Assembly (NCBI GenBank): GCA_964017065.1
Contig: OZ024792.1
Span: 2,661,754-2,725,753, forward strand
DNA length: 64,000 nucleotides
Direction of reading: 5' to 3'
Source of the DNA: Haliclona indistincta
Taxonomy: Eukaryota > Porifera > Demospongiae > Haplosclerida > Chalinidae
Shown here: one piece after another, positions 1 through 27,700 of the stretch
How the letters are laid out: each line of letters starts with the position of its first letter
Position numbering within the stretch: position 1 is the first letter of the stretch
Program-made: the position numbers and the translations under genes
The notes under the pieces: model-generated
The model's database searches: none
The model's input: the letters and a program-made list of their open reading frames with translations, nothing else
Told to the model about the DNA's origin: nothing

Positions 1-58
1 GAAAATTGGATTTTATACCGTATAAAAATATTGAAGTTGTTTTGTTTCGTTGCTGTAG

Positions 59-1798
59 ATTGTTGGTCTGTTGCGTCGGATCTCTCTACTGACACATCCT
101 GGAGTGATGGGCAGGCTGCTCAAAGACATCATCCTACCAGAGTATGTATGCACCTCACATGTTAAAAATGCATTTCAAAATAGTGACATTTTTGATATCA
201 ACAACATTAAACAACAGAAGACACCCGAGACCAAACAACAGTACTTGTGTTACATTTTTTCAAACAGCTCTCTTTATCTGTCTAGGTTTGCTGGCTCATG
301 TCAGTCTCTCCTGGTGCTGGTGTATGATGGACTCATGTTGCCGCTACCCCCAGCCCTCAGTCCGCCCAGCTCGCCCATCACTCCTCACTCCAATACCAGC
401 AGTGAGTCTGTAAGTGAGGAAGACGACTGGAGCAACCATCGCTCTCTGGGCAGTAAACCATCCACACTGGATACTAACTCGTCACAGCCATCACGCGTGT
501 ATGTATTATGCTATGAATGGGACTATTGCAGAGCTCTCTATCTTCTTTATAGTTTAACACGATGCAACAGTTTTCACGGACTCCAGACTCAGCGCCAGAT
601 TGTGGTGAAAAGGAGCAAGAAAGATTCATCCAATGTGAGTTGATACACACACTAGCTCACTCTATCATAATTATCATCTTCCTTTCTCTCTCTCTCTCTT
701 TTTAGAGCAATTCACTTCACTCATCAGGTAGGACTTATTTGGTTTTATTTTTTTAATCGAACTTTACACAATTTTTTCATTTGTTTTAGGCAAGGGTGCT
801 CGGCGCAGTCTGTTTTCTCGAAGTTTTAGTGTTGCTGGCAGTAGCAGTAGTTCAGAGCTGAGGAAGAGGAAAGGAGATTCATGGCAATGGCACGGACACT
901 CAGCAAAGAAGAGTAAAGGTTAGTATCTAGAATATGATGGTTTACAAGCTATGAAAACTTTTTTACACAATAAAGCATCGAGCTAAATATTTTCATCAAA
1001 ATTATACTCGCAGGTAAACATAAAGATGATGTCATTGTGACTGCTACACCAAAAAAGAAACAGGTTGAAAACTACTGGCAGTTCAAACTGCAAAGGCGCA
1101 GGTATTCAACTAAGCATAACTATCTGCGCATTCCCTTGCAACTGTGGTGTATCTATTCTAGATCGAAGTCCTCTATAGTGAGTTCTCCTGGTGTCAAAGT
1201 GATCGAGGAGTCACCACAGAGATCGTTTTACTCATCTGCTGTTTGTCCCTCAGTTGATGGGTTTAGAACGCCTCCGTCTGCCTCCAAGAGTCGGCAACAG
1301 GTGTTCGTCAAAAAAGACCCTTCTCCTGCAGGCCTTCACTCTCTCCTTCACGGTGAAATAGTTTCTCCTCACGTCACTCCTGAGGGAAGGCGTGGTTTTC
1401 TTTCATCGTGCTCAACCCCTTCGTTGGCGACTCTTTCCGAGGGTGAAGGCTCTCCTGAGCTGATCAGTAGTGGAGGTAGTGTATCAGGAAGTGAATGTGG
1501 TGATCATGTGTGTCAGAGACGAGGTATCGCTGTTGCTCGATCATTGAGCTATGGGAAGGAAGATGAAGAAGAGGAAGAGATATTTCTTCGCACGCCAGTT
1601 AAAGTTGTGTCCGACCCACTTCTTACTCCACAAAAATCGATTCTCAAGACACCCGAGAGACTTTCACAGACTCCAAAAAAATCAGTAACATTCCTGCATG
1701 GAGTGGATCCGCTAGAGAACGACAGTGCATCGATGGTAGCATTTGCACTCTGTACTCCCACTAAAGAAGATTCTCTGTCATTTTCTGGCGTATTATGA
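59..1798 (+). CDS. Treslin/TICRR-like protein, 3' portion (5' end outside window)
   Basis: Seven joined coding exons end in TGA at 1796-1798: 59-141, 286-496, 587-634, 706-727, 790-918, 1014-1101 and 1162-1798. All joins keep frame. The first visible block reads LLRRISLLTHPGVMGRLL, then a segment ending LLVLVYDGLMLPLP, then a basic VVKRSKKD stretch and a long Ser/Thr-Pro-rich tail with repeated TP sites (RTPVK, LLTPQKS, LKTPERL, QTPKKS). This order (helical block with LLR..LT and a downstream Y..L....P, a basic linker, a CDK-site-rich tail) resembles the replication-initiation factor Treslin/TICRR, which binds TopBP1 once phosphorylated by CDK. The resemblance is from memory and weak in sequence, so the name is tentative. 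The tail would be disordered and nuclear. It lies upstream of NEDD4 on the same strand. Confidence 0.45.
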
Positions 1799-2467
1799 TG
1801 TGATGAAAAGTTATAGCAAAAAATTTAATGTAATAATTATTATCAAACCTGCATGTACTAAAATTAATTTAGACAACTCTGTAATGAAAACTATTCAAGA
1901 GGATATGTATTATTGTTTTTATAGCTCTGCCTGGCTTTTTTATGAATGATTGCATAATAACAAACTGTGTTGCAGATGTATAGAATCAGCTGACATCATA
2001 TGACCTTGATACAGCATGTAGACATGTTGCTACACAGGAAGTATGCTATTATGTCAAAGTGCCGATTTCCTGATTGGACAGTTCGGTAGCTATGACTACA
2101 TCCGTGACATCATCATAACAATCAGAGTTTTCTCAGTAAATTATCGGTATACGGAGTCCGTGACACTAAACCCCGCCTCATGGGGGCGTGGGCCCGGCAG
2201 TAGCACCGAACTTCTGTGTATTGTGTCTGTTCACAGCATAGTCAGCCGTACTATCGCTAGCAGTGCGTGTGTCACCAACCCAGCTGGTACCACTCTTGCT
2301 CTTGATCGTGCTCACTGGTTGAATTAACATCTTCGCCAGCTTGTCAACCTCTCTGTCAGCTTGTTCGCAAGGAGCGGGTGATTACCCGCGAGCTAGCTGT
2401 CAGCTGTCTTATTATATAAACCAACCGAGTTCTCTCAATATATTATTAGCTTCCCCAGTATTCCATA
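1799..2467. other. Intergenic region upstream of NEDD4
   Basis: This holds the 3' UTR of the TICRR-like gene and the promoter/5' UTR of NEDD4. I see no conserved gene and no clear core promoter motif. The GC content rises around 2160-2400, which may mark the NEDD4 promoter. Confidence 0.5.
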
Positions 2468-16794
<14,327 letters not shown>

Positions 16795-17908
16795 TTCCTC
16801 ATCCACATAGCACAAAATGACTTTTATGCATTTTCAGCCGAACTGTGTACAGTTACTATAAATGGATTGCCCCTTGAAGCTATACAATTACTACATGCAA
16901 CTATTATTATTATTGATATACCACTAGAAGAGTATTGCTTTTGTTTTGTTGTTTTCAGATCAATTACATCAGTACTATGTAATGGTTTATTTATTGTTGA
17001 TGTTGTTTTTTTGGAGCTGGTTAGTTCCACTATGAGGCAATATTATCATTTTGTTTCAAAAGTGTCAACTGGTTCCATTGTCGTGTCTGAGCAAGCACAG
17101 TGTTTGCATGATAATTGTTCTGCAACACATACTAAGAATGAACAGCTGGTCGCCATACACCCACACTCATTCCAGGCAATGTAGTCTGCTTCCTGCTGTT
17201 TACAAAGGTCTTTAATCTCTAGATGAACTACCCAGAGCTAGTATGTATGACTAAGATAACAGTTTCCATGTTTGTCAACAATTCACGTTAACTTCAGAAG
17301 CATTGCTCATAAACTTGCTATTCACAAATGCCCACACAAGCACAAGCTTTCTTAGATGACTGCTTATGTAGGTAGAATGTACAATGCACATTGAATTGAC
17401 CAGTATTCGTTTCTTGTCATTGCGTTTTTCGTCGTATTATATTAATCACTATCTTGCTGAAAGTGAAAATGATGGATTGATTGCTTGACGCTTTTCTACT
17501 CCCTAAAATTATCAGTAGACTTGACTGAAATAGTTTAAATAAATTTGTTTTGTCAGTATAAAGGAGTTATTGTAAAAAAAATAATAATCGACAATGGTTA
17601 TTACAAAAGAGTGAATTTCAGACTAAAAAATAATGATTGTTGATAAAAAATCATTATCAGTGAGTTGACAAACACTCTGAGAGAGGGGTGGTCCGTTGTT
17701 GAAAGAATGGTTTCAGTTTTTTGCAACTTGACTTGTTCTAAGCTGTTGTGTGTCAAGGTCATGTGTCAGCTAGCTTTCACCAAGTCTCTTTTCTTCTCCA
17801 TCCTTGTGCTGCTGATCTTTGTTGCTGTCTAGCTGAGCACTTCCATGGACTCTATTTTGCAGAATCGAAACTAACGAGTGTGCAGATCTTGAGCATGTTT
17901 GTTTGTTT
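16795..17908. other. Convergent intergenic region, NEDD4 / KSR-like 3' ends
   Basis: The two flanking genes converge here, so the region should carry both 3' UTRs. AATAAA-type signals occur near 17540. No additional gene is supported. Confidence 0.6.
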
Positions 17909-19726
17909 TCACTTTCCCATAGAGCACAGTTCAGAGGGAACCGATGAGCTGTGAGATGATTGGAAGCTTGCTGGGAGGGTTAGATTGTCAGCTACTGAAC
18001 TCAATATCTCCTTGAATGATGGACGCTGAGCGGGAGACTCGGACCAGCAACGAGAAATCATCCTTCTGAATTTTCCACGAGATAGGAGGGACAGAGATTG
18101 GGTCTTGCCATTTCCGACTTGCCAAATCAGACTGAGCAGATTTGTAGCTTTGAACGGCTTCTCTAGAGTCACCAGCTCATACACAATGCTACCAAAGGCA
18201 AACATGTCGGCGGAGCAGCTAGGACGAGTAGGAAGCACAAGTTGTCGATCTTTATCTTCTAGTGCTCTGATATCTTCAGGTGGCTGATAGATTATACCAT
18301 TGCTGTCCACTTTCCTAAAGGAAAGAGAATGTAAAGAACAGTTAACCTCAATTGATGTATGTCTAAGAGCCAAGTTAGTCAGCCAACCATCTAATATGGT
18401 AGCCAGGAAGTTATGATTAGGTAGTTATAATGGTTGCATAAGCTTATCATGTGCTGGTGCGATTGCAAGGAGCAACCAACGTACCTTGGGTTACTGCCAG
18501 AGAGAGCCACTGAGATACACACTCGTTTGTGAATGGTGATCATCTTTGAGGACAGGACACCATGACAGATACCTTTGGCGTGAAGATACTCCATACCCTA
18601 AAGGTCACAGAACAAACAGTTAATGTCTGTCAGTAAGTACTGGTTTTTATTGTTGCAAAAATGCTTTCAAAAATAACATTGTGTTCACTAAATGTCAACA
18701 CAAGAGTTGGCAAGAGTGCTTTGTCAAAACGATAGGCCAAGCCCTTTCCAAGTCAAAAACACAATACGACCAATAGCCAGCTGAATAAAGTTACTGGTAT
18801 TCTAATTGACGACTGACCTCTGCTATTTGTCGGAGAATTTTGAGCTTGGAAGGAGTAGTGAAATTGTGTCCAACATTGTGGAGGTGCCAGTCTAATGTGT
18901 CTCCTCGCAAATCACTATTCAAGAGAAGTGATAATCAATGTTAAATGATTGGAGTTGATTTAGATTGAGCAGAGAGGCCATGCAAGATGCAGTGGTGTCT
19001 AGAGAGCTACATGTAGTACTATGCATGCCTACCTCATCACAATTCCAAGCGAGTTGCGTGGCAAGTCGAGGCAGACACCCATAAATAGCTGGATATTTTC
19101 ATGGCGGATTCTACAGAGTCCGTTGACTTCAACAGCAAATGAACGTAGCTCGTCTGTAGTCTGTGCAGTCCGCGTGTACACCCAGACCTTGCCGTGCCAG
19201 TAACCACTGAAATTACATATAACACCAGGTGAATATACGCACTGCAGCAACAAGTCAGTGTCTTACTTGCACACGATTTCTCCGCGATTGTTGGATGAGA
19301 CGACACCACTGAGTTGAATGTCGGCTGCTGGAATCGTCCATTCGTCCCAACCGCAGCGGTTCAAGTCGAGAGCTGTAAGTAGAAGGCAAGGAGGGGAGGA
19401 GGGAGAGTGAAGTAGGTCCAATTAGCTATGTACATGTGCGTACCTTTCTCGTCACCATTGAATTCCTCGTCACTGCAATCACTGAACACGTCGTCCTCGA
19501 TTGCATCCTCGTAGCCATAGCTAGTGACGCTTCCTCTGCTGTCTTGCAGACCACCTGCAGGCTCTGAGTAGATTCTACGGCAGTCGCTCCAATGCCAGTA
19601 CTCTTCACTGAAATCTCCAGCAGTGTCCTTGTTGTAGTAGTTGCTGCCTCGAGCATTCAGTAACTCCATGGCGTGTTTGGCGTTGCAGATCTCGGTTGGT
19701 TCTCTTCTTGTTATAGTCGACTCCAT
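17909..19726 (-). CDS. KSR-like (kinase suppressor of Ras) pseudokinase, short form, 392 aa
   Basis: Exons on the minus strand: 19444-19726, 19267-19372, 19033-19206, 18818-18914, 18485-18597, 17909-18314 (1,179 nt, in frame, stop TGA). Residues 1-94 are acidic with no known domain. The kinase-like domain (about 95-370) opens LDLNRCGWDEWTIP, then YWHGKVWVY, RHENIQLFMGVC, MEYLHAKGICHGVLSSKM, YQPPEDIR, SADMFAFGSIVYELVT and RCWSESPAQRPSF. The RCGW.EW.IP lead-in, WHG, YLHAKGI.H and RHEN..LFMG blocks are characteristic of KSR/Raf. The catalytic features are lost: the VAIK/VAIR position reads WVYT (near 138-141), HRD reads HGV (232-234), no DFG is seen (VALSGSN) and APE is PPE. It lacks the N-terminal SAM-like, C1 and Ser/Thr-rich regions of canonical KSR. 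It probably acts as a Raf/MEK scaffold or allosteric partner (inference). Confidence 0.85.
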
Positions 19727-20305
19727 TGTGTATGATCAACAATCGCACCTTGAAATTTCACACTCTGACTCACTGATGCACTGTTGTCTGTTTATGATGC
19801 CCTAAATACGCTCGATGCGCTTTTATCTGCGCCAAGTGCTCGGTTTCCCGGTGCGGAAGTGGAGCATTTCCCAGAGATGACGAGACCAGGGGGCGGGGAG
19901 AAATGACTTATGAAAGTACAGTGTACTTTTAGCTGCCCGACGTGTTGTGATGTGAAAGAGGAGAGGCGGGCCAGACCAGCCGCAGTGTTTTGAACATGCG
20001 TTCAGGTGATTTCCACAGCTATGTCCAAACTCATTGCGTGTTTATTTACACACGGTCTAGCCCAGAAAGAAAGGGCCCGTGAAGAAAGGGAAATAACTAA
20101 GTTAGAAGTGAAAGACCAAAGTAATTTAGAATTCATCATTTATGAGGAAAAATTGGTATTATAAAGGTTTACAACTGCAACCACAATAAAAAAGATTTAT
20201 AATGATACACAACTTGAATTTGAAAATGTCTGTCCTCTCAAAGAGATAAGAAGAGGACTAGATTATGAATGAGGAAGCTTTATGAACCATACATAATTTT
20301 GATTG
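19727..20305. other. Spacer between the KSR-like promoter and the CRTC 3' end
   Basis: Both neighbours run leftward. This segment holds the KSR-like promoter (GC-richer part 19800-20000, with a CGGAAGTG ETS-like site at 19853-19860) and the CRTC 3' UTR (AT-rich, 20150-20300). Confidence 0.5.
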
Positions 20306-21738
20306 CTAAAAGTTCAGTCTGTTGTGAAACAGGTCCACTGGTTCCGGCAGTGAGTTTTCATCGCTAAGCATAAACGGTACAAAACTGCCGTCGCCAAGAA
20401 ACGTCTGCATGACTTCGTCCTCCATGGCTAGGTCCTGAGGCAGGAACACACCATGAGCTTGCTGTTCGTCAACTGTAAGATCGCTCATCACTATGGATGG
20501 CAGAGACAGTTGGTGATTCTTGTTCTGATAGTTTGACGACAAGTCCATCATGACTTCTGACGCTAACTTGTTCAATTCTGTTAGTGACTTGTGATGGCTA
20601 AGAGGTGATCCAAGCTTTATCTTCTCTCCCAGAAACTGTCCCTGGCTGTCTACTGGCCACTCGTGAAATACAAATTCTTGCATCGAGTGAGGTTGATCAA
20701 TCCATGAGGGTCGAGACATGGGAGGAGAGGAGGCGTGGCTAGCTGATGTTGAGGGGCTTCCAGTACCTGAGTCATCTTGATCTACACACGGCTCAACATT
20801 GCTGGGCTCGACATAGACGCACGGCACGCTACTAGCATTCGCCAGGTTACCCATGAATGGATTCTGACCCATAGCCATAGGAACGTCATTGCTGAGTATC
20901 TCTCGCTGCATCTTGACTAGGTTCTCCTCAGAATGGCTCCTCATGGGTGTATTAACCATGCTAATGGAAGCTAGTCGCTGCTGTAGAGCCAGTCTCTGCT
21001 GCTGGTGTTGCAGGTTATCAAAATGGCTGCCGTGCTGTTGTTGTCTCACGGGGAACTGGTGCTGGCTAGAGGCAAGCAGAACCGAGTCATCAAAACTAGA
21101 GAACTGAGGCTGCTGTTGGTAAGCACTGCTTCTCATTGAAGTGCTGTGACTAGAGGCTTGTGGAAACACAGTATGAGTGTCTTGATGGACGGGAGGAGGA
21201 GAAAGAACGAATGATGGAGTTGGTACTTCAGGCATCTTCTGATGATGTGACTGGACAGGAGGATTACTGCTGTTAGTGTAATAAAGTGCCGAGTTACCAC
21301 TGACAGTGGTTTCCAAAGAAAGAGGAGAGAGAGAGGAGGAAGATACTGGAACGAGAGGTCTCAACTTGTGCTGCTGATGGAGAGAGTGAGGAGGAGAATA
21401 GTGAGCATTTGATGCAGAGCCAAAGAACACTGGAGAATTCTGCTGCTGATGGTGGTGATGTCGATAGGGTTGAGCAGCTGAATACTGCTGTTGCTGTTGT
21501 TGTTGAAAAGGGACTCCGTTTGCCTGTATTGATGTAGTTAATTTCGATGGTCCTGGATGTTGGAAGAAAGAGTGCTTGATTGTTGGTGAGTCATCGTCTC
21601 GTTCTAATGGGACATCCAGTCCACAGGAAAATTCCATGTTAGTGAGATCAGGGAGACTGGATGCAGCTGTTTGCGATGAGAGATTACCAAATGTTGGCGA
21701 GTCATTGGTAGGGAATTGCTCAGGACTGAGATGGAGAG

Positions 21739-21796
<58 letters not shown>

Positions 21797-24700
21797 GAAG
21801 ACAGAGAGAGAGAGAAAGGAAAACTATAATCAAAACCAACACATGAGTATTTCTAAGCAAACACTGAATTGTATACACTAGTTAGTAATTAAGATGAGAT
21901 CAGTACAGACATTGGCACTATATACACAGAGTTCAAACACACTCAGGGAGTGGTCTATTCTACTAAGAAATGCATTGATCTATGCAGGTTGGCAGGAGAA
22001 GGGAGGAAGAGGAGAGGAAGTGGACACCTTAGAAGAGCAGCAGTCATGGAGGTTGGTCTTTTGTTGGCTGGGTTGGGTTCCTGAGGTGAAATGGGAGAAA
22101 GTTCCAGGAATTATTGACCACAGTGTGTGCACTAGCAAGAAACAGTACCAATGTGATATTGTATGCAATGAGCAAACGGGAAATGGAGTGTGTTACTGAG
22201 CATATGTCATAGTATGTTAGGTCTTAGTTTAAGTGAAAAACACTAATGGTAGCACGAACACAAAATGATCATGAATTCTACAGGAAACGGCGGCTAGGGA
22301 ATGCATAAATATTCTCCAATGTATGAGCATTACAGTGCATGCAGGACTGACCTGGAAGCTCATGTCCAGTTGTAGAGGATTGCCTGTGAAGGAAGGAGAG
22401 GAGGAGGAGTGTGAATACCAACCACACAACACAACCACATGAAAACAGCTGAACTGGTAATTAGCGACATTGATGTGCTACTGTAGGCAGGCTCAGGGAT
22501 TGAGCAAGCAGGCTCATGACAAGGAAGGAAGTTAGGTAACACCACAACCTGATGATGATCAACTCTACTATATTGGGCTATACTGGTCGTCATCACAATG
22601 ACTGCACTAAACATGTCTGGATAGACAGATAGTTGTTCTAAATGAACTGATAAAATGTGCTGGGCATGTGTCAATCCATTCTAGCTCACAGTAGCTCAAT
22701 ACAGCAAGATGTAGTCTCCATTGACAGACGGTAATTACCACAAAGCAAGAGCACTTAAAACTCAATGAGATATTAATTTTAGCAAAGAGAAGACAAATTC
22801 TGTTTTCAGTGAAACTCTCAAGGTATTTGTTTGATAAACTTATATGTACAGTATACAATATTGGATCCAGTATTTACTCATGCTGCCATTAATTCAGGCT
22901 ACAATTTGCAATAACATGTGCTCAAAGAATAGACAAAATTGGTGCCGAGAGAAAGAACGGAGAGAGGATGCAGAGAGAGGCAAAACAAGATCAAGAAATG
23001 AAAAACAACAGGATGTGATTGCACAACATTATGGCGCATGCAAGAGAGGATGAGTAATGATTGAGTGAGAGTGATAAATGCACATGATAGTTATACACTA
23101 TAATACAGTTAGTGGTCAGAGAGGAAATGTGTGGTTGAGAGGAAGTGAATTGACAAAGAGGATGCAAGTGAGAGGAAGTGAAATGAGAGACCATTTTGTT
23201 GATGAACTGCTAGGTGGTGTTGCTGCGCCCCTGAGGAGGAATAGTGCTGAGGTGAGAGATGCGCGTTTGGAGGTGCAAACATCTGCTGTTGACCGTTCAT
23301 TCGGCAAATATGCTGTTGCTCCATTAGAATGCTCTGTTGGAGATCAGAGTCTGACTTGTGTCTTGTGGGTGAGTGGGGGAGAGAGGAGTTTGAGAGAAAT
23401 GAGTGGGTTGGACTGTTTACAGATATTTATAGTAAAATGAAGCCCAGGACTAACAGAAACAGCCCAAAATGAACACACGGACATGTACACATAATAATTG
23501 AGGGGGTAGGGAAGATGACACCTTATTACCGTAACAACATCAAAGTAAACAAAATTTGTCAAAGGCTTGTTACTATGGGTTTTATAAACAGGAGTACCAG
23601 TATCCAGTACTGGAATATTGTGAATAATTCATTTTCATTAGGTTTGAGGCTTTGAATCGGTAATTCAGACACTTGAAGTTCATGAATAAATGCTGCACTT
23701 TAGATTCCACAAATACTTTATTTCTTTGTTGAAGCATAGTCAGAGAAGCTTGTTGTCTTATGAAAAAGAACCAGAGGCATTAACTGATCAAGGCTTGCAC
23801 CATACACAAGTGTATTTGTCCCAAATTAACGATCAATACAATATTCGAACACTACAAGAAAAAACTTGTGATCATAACCACGCCCAGTATAGTCTAAAGG
23901 CATGTACATGCAAGAGTTCATGAACTCTTAATGAACACTTGCAGATAGAGACATTCAGTCTCTAATTTAGCATTTAAAGGCTAAAGTCCCAAATATACAT
24001 AGTCTTTATCAAACTCTTAAGGAGAAAATCACCTCTCTTAAAGGAACAAAATTAGTCCCCATGTGTCTTTAAGTTTACTGTAATAAGGTTCACCTTTACA
24101 CTAAGGATGTAACTCCTACATGAGTTCACCCAAAAGGACATGGTGGTAAAATTCATATTCATCTATAATAATAATTATTATGATGCTTGATTCTTTATAT
24201 ACGTGACAACGCTGTGCTAAAGGTGTGTATTGAAACACTAAAAAAATGATAAGGTCATGTGAGAAATATCGAAAACGTGTCAGTAATAAAACTACAGATA
24301 CAGCATTTTGTCACATGAGCCTCACATTACAATTGTATTTTTAATGTACATAGACTAACCGTGACAGATCATTGTCCCATTCACCAGTTCTGTAAGATGA
24401 AAAAAAAAATCAAATTGAGTTCTAAGTTTACGTAGTTGGGATTGGAAACAAGGTCGAGGGAGCGGTTTTGAACATTGTTGCATAGCAACTTGAAGGGTAG
24501 TATGACATTGGTCTATCAAATCCACTTCTAGTCAAGTGTATTCACTCATTCGTGTGTTTGATTGGTCAACGTCATACTCCTTTGACTAGCAACTTTGCTG
24601 TAGCTAGTTAGCTCAAACTCACGATGTGCGAACCTCTATATCTACTTCAATGGGAGAATACCACGTTGCAAAGAAGTCTAGGAAGCTACATCGAAGAAAC

Positions 24701-27700
24701 ACTTCACCGTCAGCTAGAATCAAGCAACAGGCACAACCTGGTGAGAATAAAATAAATGTTGTAGTTGTGACTGGACCCACAAAATTTATTTACAAATAAA
24801 ATTTTCTTGCTGTATGGCGATCATTGTAGTTGGTAAAAAGAGACTTTACTGCATTAAAATCCAAGCAGCAATGTCATAGATAGCAACGATAGATAGTAGA
24901 CGTCATAGATAGCAACGACCACAAGTAGACTCAAACTTTCTCGCAGCTGTACAGGCTCAAGTAGGACGCTGTTATACAGATTGTTTCGATGCCGAGACAA
25001 GTAAATTTTAATGATAAGGAAACTATTGAGCGTCCTCACAGTAGACACCTGCTGAACGTTTTAGAGGTTTGTAATTTTTGCAAAGCACTGTATCAGCGCC
25101 GTATTCTCATCATAAAGAACTAGGGCGTGTGGTTACATCTACAGCATTCAGCTAATAGATGAGAACAAGCTCCAATCCATAGACTTGCTTGTCAGCATAA
25201 AAACACAGATCAAATAGAGAGCATGGAGACTATTTCACGGACGGGCTTTGTTTCCAATCCTGTTACAAACAGTGCATTCAGGACTGTCAACTTACACATT
25301 CCATAGTTGAGAATAATGCTGTGGTCTCGAAGTGGTGACACAATCTCCCGCCGGAGAGTCGCAGTGAATATCCACAGTCAAGGAACAACAATGCTTTATT
25401 GTAATCATTACATAACACTCGGTAAAATTTTTGTTTGCTTAAGTTCTAAACCCAAAATCAGTAAGCAAGCTAAATTTTAGAACCATTCCAAACATCACGA
25501 GACATCTTTAAATGATGATCAAACAGTTCAACCACAGTCACAGCTAAGGCACAAGGAGAAGACTGCATATTTAATGGAATTGGGTCATATTTATCATTTG
25601 TCACAACATCACGACACAAAACGTGACAACCACTGACAACTCAGCAACAACAGGTTGTGTTTGATGTTTATGCATACTTTCAGAGTATCTAGACACACAT
25701 ACCATCACAACATTCCACACCATAGATACACAATAGAAACCAATCTAGCTCAACTTGCATCTTGCTAACATAACAAGCTCATTTACACACCTGGGAATTC
25801 TTGAATTTTAAATTTTTGGGACATATTCTAACCATGGGTGTATCAGTAGTTTGTGCTTTGTGGACAGGGGTGTTCTAAACATGCTCCCAAAACATTGATT
25901 ATAGCTATACTGTGACCAAAGAAGAAATATAGTCTCGAGAGAAACCTAGACCTCATTTAGGAAGAGAGGGATGCTATTTCCACTTGAATCATACAAAACC
26001 TTAAATACATATCTCCCCTCATTTTTTTTAACAAAGCACGCTTTGTCCAATTGTCCCTTGGGAAAATTTCTAGATCAGAGCCAACCTGATATTATTCCTC
26101 ACTTCTCTCATGCTCAGAGATGCAATAGTGAGCAGGTAATAGGTGAAAGCAAATTTGCTAAACCTTTTGTAAGAAGGTGAATACTCTAAAACAAAGAAAT
26201 CTAGGAACAAATTGCGGTACAGACCTCGCAGTATTACTGAATTAATAATAAGAGGATATGGATTGAGCTCGTCCTAGTGACATGTGGCGACCAGGTGAGC
26301 TTGCTGATTGCTGATTGGATGTGTTAGGAGACATTGGAGTTGGTGGAGTATGGTAGGTACTGGTGACCATATTCTGAAGAGAGGAAGGAAGAGGAGGAGA
26401 GAGAACAGGAAGGAAAATAGGAGGAAGAGCAGGAAGAGGGGGAGGAGAGAAGGAAGAGGAGAGAGAATGAAAGAAGGGGAGGAGAGAGAGCAGGAAGAGG
26501 AGGAGAGGAATGGAAGGGAGAGCAGGAAGATAGGGAGAAGGAGAGGAATGGGAGAGAGAGAGAGAGAGAGCAGAAAGAGATAAGAGAAGGAGAGGATTGG
26601 GAGGGAGAGCAGAAAGAGAGGGAGGAGAGAAATGGGAGGGAGAGCAGAAAGAGAGATAAGAGAAGGAGAGGAATGGGAGGGAGAGCAGAGAGGGAGGAGG
26701 AGGAGGGGAATGGGAGGGAGAGCAGAAAGAGATGTAGGAGGAAAAGAGGAATGGGAGGGAGAGCAGAAAGAGATGCAGGAGGAATAGAGGAATGGGAGGG
26801 AGAGCAGAAAGAGAGGGAAGAAAAGGAGAGGAATGGGAGGGAGAGCAGAAAGAGAGGGAAGAAAAGGAGAGGAATTGGAGGGAGAGCAGAAAGAGAGGGA
26901 AGAAAAGGAGAGGAATGGGAGGGAGAGCAGAAAGAGAGGGAGGAGGAAAAGAAGAATGGGAGGGAGAGCAGAAAGAGAGGGAGGAGGAGGAGGGGAATGG
27001 GAGGGAGAGCAGAAAGAGATGTAGGAGGAAAAGAGGAATGGGAGGGAGAGCAGAAAGAGATGTAGGAGGAAAAGAGGAATGGGAGGGAGAGCAGAAAGAG
27101 ATGCAGGAGGAATAGAGGAATGGGAGGGAGAGCAGAAAGAGAGGGAGGAGGAAAAGAAGAATGGGAGGGAGAGCAGAAAGAGAGGGAGGAGGAAAAGAAG
27201 AATGGGAGGGAGAGCAGAAAGAGAGGGAGGAGAGGAATGGGAGGGAAAGCAGAAAGAGAGGGAGGAGGAAAAGAAGAATGGGAGGGAGAGCAGAAAGAGA
27301 GGGAGGAGAGGAATGGGAGGGAGAGCAGAAAGAGATGCAGGAGGAAGAGAGGAATTGGAGGGAGAGCAGAAAGAGATGCAGGAGGAAGAGAGGAATGGGA
27401 GGGAGAGCAGAAAGAGATGCAGGAGGAAGAGAGGAATGGGAGGGAGAGCAGAAAGAGAGGGAGGAGAAGGAGAGGAATGGGAGGGAGAGCAGAAAGAGAG
27501 GGAAGAAAAGGAGAGGAATGGGAGGGAGAGCAGAAAGAGAGGGAGAAGAGGGAGAAGAAGGAGAGGAATGGGAGGGAGAGCAGGAAGAGAGGGAGGAGAA
27601 GGAGAGGGAGGAGGAAGAGAGGAATGGGAGAGAGAAAGGAAGAGCAGGAAGAAAGGAAAGAGGAAGGAGAGAGAAATGAAGAAGGGGAGAACAGTAAGTA

